6,129 nt of DNA, from positions 1 through 6,129 of the forward strand of contig JAJXXI010000568.1 of the NCBI GenBank assembly GCA_021781185.1, read 5' to 3'. A program made the position numbers and the translations under genes. Positions 1 through 6,129 of this stretch are shown here, one piece after another (the stretch's first letter is position 1; the number at the start of each line of letters is the position of its first letter). Source of the DNA: a bacterium (GTDB lineage: Bacteria; Verrucomicrobiota; Verrucomicrobiia; Limisphaerales; UBA11358). The notes beneath the pieces are model-generated. The model worked only from the letters and a program-made list of their open reading frames with translations. It searched no databases and was not told where the DNA came from.

Positions 1-53
1 TTGCTCCAGCCGCAGGTCGGTTTCAAATAGGCGATGATTTTGGGTTTGCTCAT
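1..53 (-). CDS. Glutaredoxin-like protein, N-terminal fragment (cut by window edge)
   Basis: Seventeen codons are visible, reading MSKPKIIAYLKPTCGWS from an ATG at 51-53 and running off the left edge. A short hydrophobic beta strand (residues 5-10) followed by P-T-C-G-W-S is the start of a thioredoxin fold with a Cys-x-x-Ser active site. This matches glutaredoxins of the monothiol kind, where CGFS is the usual form and CGWS a variant. Members use glutathione chemistry in the cytoplasm, for thiol reduction or iron-sulfur carriage. Which of these applies cannot be told from this fragment. The gene lies 117 bp downstream of tgt on the same strand, so it could be read from tgt or from its own promoter. 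There is no Shine-Dalgarno sequence; a TATTGT lies 6 nt before the ATG. The start is supported by the motif's normal distance from the N terminus. An unrelated short ORF is possible but less likely. Confidence 0.72.
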   Translation of the reverse strand, partial: MSKPKIIAYLKPTCGWS

Positions 54-59
54 AGGTAA

Positions 60-65
60 ACAATA
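60..65 (-). promoter_or_regulatory. Candidate -10 element (TATTGT) close to the glutaredoxin-like start
   Basis: On the minus strand TATTGT ends 6 nt before the ATG at 53, where a ribosome binding site would normally sit. A -10 box here would start transcription at or next to the ATG and give a leaderless mRNA. No convincing -35 is visible at 16-18 nt. A rival conventional promoter exists upstream: TTGCTC (109-114) and CATTAT (86-91) with a 17-nt spacer, which would give a leader of about 25 nt. Neither is proven. Confidence 0.28.
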
Positions 66-170
66 AATGCTTTAAGAACGCCAAAATAATGCCACACTCT
101 GGCTCTTTGAGCAAATTTTAAACGGAGTCAGTCTGGAGCGTTGGGCAGACACAATTAGCGTGGGAATCGG

Positions 171-1331
<1,161 letters not shown>

Positions 1332-1354
1332 TTAAAACGCCGGACGTGAAGATG

Positions 1355-1370
1355 AAAATCAGCCCGGCTG
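1355..1370 (-). terminator. Weak terminator-like hairpin between the ACT gene and tgt
   Basis: Just after the ACT gene's TGA, the minus strand reads CAGC-CGG-GCTG followed at once by ATTTT. An overlapping alternative is GCCC-AGCC-GGGC. The stem is only 4 GC-rich pairs and the T tract is short, so it would terminate poorly if at all. It could partly uncouple tgt from the genes upstream. Confidence 0.2.
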
Positions 1371-1377
1371 GGCAATG

Positions 1378-1908
1378 TCATTTTCCGGCAGGCCCGGCAA
1401 ATGAAACATCCACCAGCAAATCGGCGGCAATTTTTTCCAGATCCGCTTTCAATACGGCAAGGTCGCATTGCACCGGCAAATGCAGCCGCGCCTGCGCCTT
1501 GAACAAGGTTTCGCCGGACATCGGGGCGCTGACAACTTCGCTGGAGAATTCCTCGACGTTCACCCCGGCGCGGGCCAGCGCGCTGGTGATGTCGCGGACA
1601 ATGCCGGGCCGGTCGCTGCCGATAATTTCGAGCGTGGTTTCCCTGTCGGAAATCGTGGCGGCCCCCGATTGATCGGCGCGCACGATGATTTGGAGTCCAT
1701 TTGCCTCAAGTTTTTGCAGCGCGTCGAGCAGGGCGGATTTTTTCTCCGCCGGTATTTCAACGCGCAGGATGCCGGCAAATTCGCCGCCGAGCCGGCACAT
1801 GCGGCTTTCGAGCCAGTTTCCGCCGTGCGCGGCAACGCTGCGCGCAATGGATTCCACCAACCCGGTGCGGTCCGGGCTGATGACGGTCATCACCAGAGGG
1901 ATTGGCAT
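1378..1908 (-). CDS. Double ACT-domain protein, GcvR-like regulator
   Basis: The product has 176 residues and is almost wholly two ACT domains: about residues 4-77 (opening VMTVISPDRTGLVESIA) and 91-171 (opening LEIIGSDRPGIVRDIT). The DRTG and DRPG turns between strand 1 and helix 1 are the usual ligand-binding loop, where ACT dimers bind amino acids. There is no DNA-binding or enzyme domain and no membrane segment, so it is probably a soluble sensor acting through a partner. The closest described layout is E. coli GcvR (about 190 residues), which represses glycine-cleavage genes by binding GcvA. No gcv genes or GcvA-like regulator are visible here, so the target and ligand are unknown and no symbol is given. 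The ATG at 1908 lies 11 bp after the stop of the gene upstream, suggesting an operon with translational coupling. No Shine-Dalgarno sequence is seen. The first ACT domain begins at about residue 4, which supports this start. Confidence 0.9.
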   Translation of the reverse strand: MPIPLVMTVISPDRTGLVESIARSVAAHGGNWLESRMCRLGGEFAGILRVEIPAEKKSALLDALQKLEANGLQIIVRADQSGAATISDRETTLEIIGSDRPGIVRDITSALARAGVNVEEFSSEVVSAPMSGETLFKAQARLHLPVQCDLAVLKADLEKIAADLLVDVSFAGPAGK

Positions 1909-1919
1909 GGCGGGAAGGA

Positions 1920-2324
1920 TTACGGTTCGCTGGTGATTTTCCGCCAGTCCACGCCTTGGGAGACGGCGTAAAGGCCAAAGGCCTTTTCATTCTGAATGAG
2001 CACGGCGCGCACCACGCTGGAGTCATCGGCCCGGCCCATGTCTTCGATGCTCACCGGAATGAGCCCCAATTTATTGTGCGCATAAACCAAGGCAAACACC
2101 GACTGCGCAATTGCAACGAACGGCAGAGCCTTGTAGGTGCCATCCACAGCGTCCTCGACCGCATCCGCCAGAAATTCGAGCTGGTTGACCAGGTGGGGAA
2201 ACTTGGGCGCATTAATCTGGGTGAACTCCAGTTTCCATTGCGGCAGGTGGCGCAAAACTTGTTGTGCCAGGAGGGGCGTGATGGTGGCCGCGCCGCTGTT
2301 TACAAACTTGGCAATTTCAGGCAT
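1920..2324 (-). CDS. Hypothetical protein with a degenerate DUF1232/YkvA-like motif
   Basis: The product is a small protein of 134 residues with no signal peptide. I do not recognise it as a named gene. Residues 78-105 align without gaps, by eye, to the core of the DUF1232 (YkvA) family: ALVY at 78-81, LIP at 88-90, G97, DD at 100-101 and VV at 104-105. The family's usual polar residues in the SPxDLIPD stretch are replaced (Lys85, Gly87, Val91), so this would be a divergent member or a look-alike. Family members are small, often membrane-associated proteins of unknown role. Residues 66-82 are moderately hydrophobic and could form one membrane-associated helix. The gene ends 11 bp before the ACT-domain gene and probably leads an operon with it. 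It is divergent from argB across 93 bp. It is preferred over the overlapping plus-strand frame because of this tight operon spacing and the motif. Confidence 0.7.
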   Translation of the reverse strand: MPEIAKFVNSGAATITPLLAQQVLRHLPQWKLEFTQINAPKFPHLVNQLEFLADAVEDAVDGTYKALPFVAIAQSVFALVYAHNKLGLIPVSIEDMGRADDSSVVRAVLIQNEKAFGLYAVSQGVDWRKITSEP

Positions 2325-2330
2325 GACGGC

Positions 2331-2358
2331 AATCTAGTGAAAGCCGCGCCGATGAAAA
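2331..2358 (-). promoter_or_regulatory. Candidate promoter of the DUF1232-like/ACT transcription unit
   Basis: On the minus strand TTTTCA (2353-2358, 4 of 6 matches to the -35 consensus) and TAGATT (2331-2336, 4 of 6 matches to the -10 consensus) are separated by 16 nt. The -10 ends 6 nt before the ATG at 2324, so transcription would begin at about the start codon. No Shine-Dalgarno sequence is present. This is the best of the promoter candidates in the window because both boxes are recognisable. Confidence 0.38.
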
Positions 2359-2397
2359 GGGAAATTTCTGCGACAAACACGCTTTCATTCGCCGCCG

Positions 2398-2406
2398 TTT
2401 TTTTTT
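2398..2406 (+). repeat. Homopolymer run of nine T
   Basis: Nine consecutive T residues lie 11 nt before the GTG proposed as the argB start, in otherwise GC-rich DNA. No GC-rich hairpin precedes it on the plus strand, so it does not look like a terminator. It may be part of the argB promoter or an AT-rich upstream element. If ATG 2352 were the real argB start, the run would be inside the coding frame and prone to slippage. Confidence 0.85.
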
Positions 2407-2417
2407 ACCAATATCCC

Positions 2418-3299
2418 GTGCAAGATCTTATTGCCAAAGCCGCGACCCTCCTGGAGGCGCTGCCCTACATCCAGAAATTCAGCGGCGAAACATTCGTCGT
2501 AAAATACGGCGGCAGTTTCATGGACTCGCCGGACGCCGGCATCCGCAACGGCGTGGCGCGGGACATGGTCTTTCTGGAAGCGGTGGAGATCAATCCGGTC
2601 GTCGTTCACGGCGGCGGCAAGGCCATCACCCGCGCGATGGAAAAGGCCGGTCTCAAGGCGAACTTCATCCAGGGCCAGCGCGTCACCGATGAGGCCACGG
2701 TGCAAATCGTGGACGATGTGCTTTCTCGAGAAATTAATCCCGAAGTCGTCAAGACCATCAATTCGCTGGGCGGCACGGCGGTGGGGTTTGCCGGGCCGGA
2801 CATTTTCAAATGCCGCAAGCTCTGGCTCGACGACAAGGATAATCCCGGCGGGAAAATTGACATTGGCTACGTCGGCGAAGTCGTCGAAGTGAACGTCGCG
2901 CCGCTCAAGGAATGCATCTGGTGCGGCCACACGCCGGTCATCAGTCCGACGGCGCGCGGCGAGGACGGAAAAATTTACAACTGCAACGCCGACGTCGCCG
3001 CCGCCATGTGCGCCATCGCGCTCAACGCCAAGCGGCTCGTCTTCATGTCAGACGTGCCCGGTCTCATGCGTGACCCGAAAGACCCGGCCACGCTCATCGC
3101 TCATTTGAAAACCGGCGAAGTTCCCGGTCTCAAAGCCGCTGGCACCGTGGACAAAGGCATGATTCCGAAAGTGGACAGCGCCGTCGCCGCCATCAAATCC
3201 GGCGTGGAAAAAGTCTCCTTCGTGGATGGCCGCGTGCCGCACTCCGTCATGCTCGAAATCTTCACCGACAAGGGCGTGGGCACGGAAGTCGTCTTGTGA
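2418..3299 (+). CDS. argB: Acetylglutamate kinase
   Basis: This cytoplasmic enzyme phosphorylates N-acetyl-L-glutamate with ATP, the second step of arginine synthesis. From GTG 2418 it has 293 residues, normal for the family. It shows Lys29 in VVKYGG, the glycine loop HGGG (64-67), Arg88 in QRVTD, Asp192 in NCNAD, SDVPG (211-215) and Lys251 in KGMIPK. These correspond to the phosphate, substrate and nucleotide sites of E. coli ArgB. An extra N-terminal helix (about 2-20) before the first strand, and the C-terminal H-x4-E...GVGT signature (His275, Glu280, 286-289), mark the hexameric, arginine-inhibited class. GTG is chosen because QDLIAKAATLLEALPYIQKF is the family's usual beginning. ATG 2352 would add 22 unrelated residues. 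No Shine-Dalgarno sequence is present. The gene stands alone, divergent from the DUF1232-like gene and convergent with the kinase, with no other arg genes in view. Feedback inhibition by arginine is inferred from the class. Confidence 0.97.
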   Translation: MQDLIAKAATLLEALPYIQKFSGETFVVKYGGSFMDSPDAGIRNGVARDMVFLEAVEINPVVVHGGGKAITRAMEKAGLKANFIQGQRVTDEATVQIVDDVLSREINPEVVKTINSLGGTAVGFAGPDIFKCRKLWLDDKDNPGGKIDIGYVGEVVEVNVAPLKECIWCGHTPVISPTARGEDGKIYNCNADVAAAMCAIALNAKRLVFMSDVPGLMRDPKDPATLIAHLKTGEVPGLKAAGTVDKGMIPKVDSAVAAIKSGVEKVSFVDGRVPHSVMLEIFTDKGVGTEVVL

Positions 3300-3422
3300 T
3301 TGCGGATTGGCGACCGCTAATAAACCAAGCCTGACAAAGGCGGCTTGTTGAATGTAAAGCCCGCCAAGGCTGGCATCGTTGCAGCAATCCAAAGCCATCA
3401 ATTTTCGAGCCCTCTTCCAGAA

Positions 3423-3454
3423 CGGCATCGTCTGGAATCCGGCGGATGATGCCG
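3423..3454. repeat. Inverted repeat in the convergent argB/kinase intergenic region
   Basis: CGGCATCGTC (3423-3432) and GATGATGCCG (3445-3454) can pair over 10 positions around a 12-nt loop. One pair is G-U in plus-strand RNA and a C-A mismatch in minus-strand RNA. It lies between two converging genes, where transcription end signals are expected, but no T tract follows on either side. It may help stop argB transcription or protect an mRNA 3' end. The rest of 3300-3474 holds no credible gene, only weaker hairpins (ATTGCGG/CCGC-T-AAT at 3299-3321, CAAGCC/GGCTTG at 3326-3347). Confidence 0.4.
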
Positions 3455-3474
3455 GAGCCAATGCCAGAGTCCGA

Positions 3475-6129
3475 TCAGGCTTTGCTTGAACGCGAGCCAG
3501 GCAAAACAGGTTGTTTGGCCCGCTCGGAGGAATTTCCCGTAATCGCTTCGTGGAGCGTGTTGAGCATCGCCTCGGCAGTGTAGGGTTTGGGGATGAAATG
3601 CCGGACGCCGACGGCGCTGGCCTTGGCCACGCCGCCATTGGCGGCCAGCCCGCTGGAGCCGATGATCTTGACCTGCGGATTCATGGCCAGGAGCGCCACG
3701 ATGGTGGCTGGCCCGTCCATGATGGGCATCATCATGTCCGTGACCACCACTGCGATTTCCGCCCGATGCTGGGCGTAAAGAGAAAGAGCTTCAGCACCGT
3801 TGGCGGCCAGCAGCACCCGGTAGTTGAAGCGTTCCAGGATTTTCTGGACCACTTGGCGGACGGGTTCCTCGTCATCCACCACCAGCACCAATTCATGGTG
3901 GCCGCGCGGCAACTGCGTCTGTTCCACCGCCGCCGTTTCCACCACTGCCGCCGTGGCCTTGGCGGGCAGATACACCCTGAACGTGCTGCCCTTGCCGGCT
4001 TCGCTGTAAAGATGAATGAACCCGCCGTGGCTCTGGATGATGCCCAGCGCGGAGGACAATCCCAGTCCCGTGCCCTTGCCCAGCTCCTTGGTGGTGAAGA
4101 ACGGGTCGAAAATCTTGTCCTGAATTTCCGGCGGAATGCCCGTGCCGGTGTCTGCTACCTCGATGAGGACATACGGTCCCGGCTTGGCCTCCAAGTTCAT
4201 GGCGCTGTAATGGTCGTCCAGCACCAGATTTTTCAATTCCAAGGCCAGCTTGCCGCCTTGCGGCATGGAATCGCGCGCGTTGATGCACAAGTTCAGCAGC
4301 ACCTGGTGCAGTTGCGTCGCGTCGCCGGTGACGGTCCAGAGGTCGGGTGCGATGTGACAGCCGAAGGCGATGGATTTGGGAAAGGTTTCCTGAATGATCC
4401 GCTCGATTTCCCGCGCGAGGTGCGGCAATTGAACCGGAACCCGTTCGCCCGGAGTCCCGCGTCCAAAAGTCAGCACCTGCCGGACGAGGTCGGCGGCGCG
4501 CTGGACGTTTACTGCGAGTGAACCCAAAAGTCTCCGCCCCTCGGCATCGTTGACTTTTTCCCTCAACAACTCCACGGCCATCATCAGGGGGGCCAGCACG
4601 TTGTTGAGGTCGTGCGCGATGCCGCTGGCCAGCGTGCCGATGCCTTCCATGCGTTGCAGGCGCAGCATCTGGACCTCCAATTTCTTCCGCCCGGTAATGT
4701 CAAACTGCACGCCTTGGCTGCCGACGATGTGACCGGCGGCGTTCCGCACGGGGAATTTGATAATCTGCAATATTTTTTTCCCGCCGCCGGGCAGCATGTA
4801 TTCCTCTTCGAGTTCGATGGGCTGGCCGGTGCGCATGATTTGCTGGTGATGATCCTCGCCGGCAGGGACATATTTGTCGGCCAACGCCTGCGCACGGGGC
4901 TCCGCCGCCGCGCACAGGCCGGCTTCCGTCGGCATTTTGCCCAAAAAGTCGTCCGGCTGCATGCCTTTGATCTGGCAGAAGTAGTGATTGACATAGATAT
5001 ACCGCCCCGCAGCGTCCTTGCGGAAAATGCCGATGGGCAGTTGTTCCGCCAGCGATTGATACAACGCCTGCGATTCCCGCGCCGCCAGTTCGGCCAGTTT
5101 GCGTCCGGTAATGTCCAGAATGGTTCCTATCATCGTAACCGGTTCGCCGCTGGCGTCGAAAAGCAAACGGCCATGACCCAGCACCCAGCGTTCGGCACCG
5201 TCATTTGCGCGCTGAATGCGGTATTCCTGGTTGAACGGTTGGCGCGCATTCACCACTTGATTCAGGAAATAATCCAGCATGGCTTCCCGGTCGTCCGGAT
5301 GCACCAAGCCGTTCCAAGTGGCGAGCGTTTTTTCCGCGCCGGGCGGCAGACCGAAGATTTCCTCCAAGGTTTCGGAAGCCGTCCAACTGCCGGATTTGAT
5401 GTCGAGGGAGTAGGAGCCAATGCCGCCGGCGCGCTGCGATTCGTTCAGCCAGAATTCCCGGTCGCGGAGGCCGGCTTCGGCCTGCTTGCGCCCGGTGATA
5501 TCCTCCTTCACCGCCATGTAATGGGTGATTTGGCCCGACTCGTCGCGCACCGGCCCGATGACGGCGGCTTCCCAGAACAGCTCGCCATTCTTTTTCCGGT
5601 TGTGAAAGACGCCGCGCCATTCCCCGCCGCTGGTGATGGTTTTCCACAACCGCCCGTATTCTTCCGGCGGCGTCTCGCCCGATTTCAGCAGGCGCGGGTT
5701 TTGGCCCAGCACTTCTTTGACCGTGTAGCCGGTCTCCTCCGTGAACTTGGGGTTGACGTAGGTGATGTTTCCGGCCTTGTCGGTGATGACGATGGACGCC
5801 GGACTGTGCTCGACGGCGCATGACAGTTTGAGCGTTTCATCCACCATGCGCCGGTGCTGCGCCACCATGAACGCCACCACCCACAGCGTGCCGGTGGACA
5901 GGAACTCATCGGGCAGCCGCAAATTCATTCCCCCATGCTGCATCTGCGGCGACATGTGGATGCCCGCCACCGCCAATGCCGAAAAGACCGCCGCCAGCAG
6001 GTAAGGCACCATCCGCCGGGCGGCGTAAAACGACAGCAGCAGCGGGATGAGGTAAAGCACCCAGTCCATCACGCCCACCGGGGTAAACCAGTCCAGCATA
6101 AACAACCCGGCGGCCAGCACTGGAATGGC
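3475..6129 (-). CDS. Membrane-bound hybrid sensor histidine kinase with three PAS domains and a receiver (5' end outside window)
   Basis: Residues are numbered from the GTG at 6120. The frame stays open to the edge (Ala-Ile-Pro upstream), so the true start probably lies outside. About four hydrophobic helices (1-12, 19-33, 38-55, 73-88) are joined by short loops, with no sizeable periplasmic domain. Three PAS domains follow (about 98-212, 225-342, 350-478), each ending in DITGRK. The dimerisation/phosphoacceptor region has His503 in IAHDLNN. The ATPase domain shows the N box NLCINARDSMP (610-620), G1 DTGTG (657-661), F box FDPFF (671-675) and G2 GTGLGLS (683-689). The receiver (about 744-860) has Asp749/Asp750, phosphoacceptor Asp795, Ser822 and Lys845. 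All catalytic residues are present, so the chain should autophosphorylate and pass phosphate to its own receiver. There is no Hpt or DNA-binding domain and no response regulator nearby, so the output partner is unknown. The signal is unknown; the PAS domains are the likely sensors. It converges on argB. Confidence 0.96.
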   Translation of the reverse strand, partial: AIPVLAAGLFMLDWFTPVGVMDWVLYLIPLLLSFYAARRMVPYLLAAVFSALAVAGIHMSPQMQHGGMNLRLPDEFLSTGTLWVVAFMVAQHRRMVDETLKLSCAVEHSPASIVITDKAGNITYVNPKFTEETGYTVKEVLGQNPRLLKSGETPPEEYGRLWKTITSGGEWRGVFHNRKKNGELFWEAAVIGPVRDESGQITHYMAVKEDITGRKQAEAGLRDREFWLNESQRAGGIGSYSLDIKSGSWTASETLEEIFGLPPGAEKTLATWNGLVHPDDREAMLDYFLNQVVNARQPFNQEYRIQRANDGAERWVLGHGRLLFDASGEPVTMIGTILDITGRKLAELAARESQALYQSLAEQLPIGIFRKDAAGRYIYVNHYFCQIKGMQPDDFLGKMPTEAGLCAAAEPRAQALADKYVPAGEDHHQQIMRTGQPIELEEEYMLPGGGKKILQIIKFPVRNAAGHIVGSQGVQFDITGRKKLEVQMLRLQRMEGIGTLASGIAHDLNNVLAPLMMAVELLREKVNDAEGRRLLGSLAVNVQRAADLVRQVLTFGRGTPGERVPVQLPHLAREIERIIQETFPKSIAFGCHIAPDLWTVTGDATQLHQVLLNLCINARDSMPQGGKLALELKNLVLDDHYSAMNLEAKPGPYVLIEVADTGTGIPPEIQDKIFDPFFTTKELGKGTGLGLSSALGIIQSHGGFIHLYSEAGKGSTFRVYLPAKATAAVVETAAVEQTQLPRGHHELVLVVDDEEPVRQVVQKILERFNYRVLLAANGAEALSLYAQHRAEIAVVVTDMMMPIMDGPATIVALLAMNPQVKIIGSSGLAANGGVAKASAVGVRHFIPKPYTAEAMLNTLHEAITGNSSERAKQPVLPGSRSSKA

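Noticed and set aside
1..30. Possible C-terminal end of a plus-strand gene (nine codons, then TAG)
   Set aside because: Too short to support and it overlaps the more convincing glutaredoxin-like N terminus on the minus strand.
102..112. GCTC-TTT-GAGC hairpin considered as the tgt terminator
   Set aside because: The stem is only 4 bp and no T tract follows in the direction of tgt transcription. It also overlaps the alternative promoter considered for the glutaredoxin-like gene.
1902..2417. Plus-strand open frame extending argB upstream
   Set aside because: It is antisense to the DUF1232-like gene and the extra residues do not belong to ArgB. It is simply an absence of stops.
2385..2930. Minus-strand ORF of 181 codons opposite argB
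   Set aside because: Antisense shadow of argB with no recognisable domain.
3048..3638. Minus-strand ORF spanning the argB end, the intergenic region and the kinase end
   Set aside because: It overlaps two well-supported genes in other frames and has low-complexity composition; nothing marks it as real.
4692..5505. Repeated DITGRK-coding segments considered as DNA repeats
   Set aside because: They are the normal conserved ends of successive PAS domains; nucleotide identity is short and explained by protein conservation.
3511..5823. Two long plus-strand ORFs (3511-4521 and 4612-5823) opposite the kinase
   Set aside because: Both are antisense to conserved receiver, ATPase and PAS coding sequence; their products show no known domains.

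Overview
The window looks like chromosomal DNA from a moderately GC-rich, Gram-negative-type bacterium. The protein sequences, especially the acetylglutamate kinase, resemble members of the Verrucomicrobiota (Pedosphaera/Limisphaerales-like). That assignment is from memory of family sequences, not from a search. Gene starts lack clear Shine-Dalgarno sequences, which fits such a lineage. There are no RNA genes, insertion sequences, CRISPR arrays or phage genes.

Layout, left to right. Positions 1-53 (minus) are the first 17 codons of a glutaredoxin-like gene cut by the window edge. Positions 171-1316 (minus) are tgt, the queuine/preQ1 tRNA-guanine transglycosylase. Positions 1378-1908 (minus) encode a double-ACT-domain protein of the GcvR type. 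Positions 1920-2324 (minus) encode a 134-residue protein with a degenerate DUF1232/YkvA-like motif. The last two are 11 bp apart, and tgt follows after 61 bp, so these three may form a leftward transcription unit. A 93-bp divergent gap separates them from argB (2418-3299, plus), which encodes acetylglutamate kinase, the second step of arginine biosynthesis. A 175-bp convergent gap follows. The right half (3475-6129, minus) is one large membrane-bound hybrid histidine kinase with three PAS domains and a C-terminal receiver. Its 5' end lies beyond the window.

Functionally this is a mix of housekeeping genes (tRNA modification, arginine synthesis, a thiol-redox protein), a probable amino-acid-sensing ACT regulator and an orphan-looking sensory kinase. 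I see no evidence of a novel multi-gene system. The points most worth a second look are a recurrent TANNNT motif 6-7 nt before start codons that lack ribosome binding sites (possible leaderless transcription), the conserved-looking pairing of the DUF1232-like and ACT genes, the argB start-site question, and the kinase's architecture.
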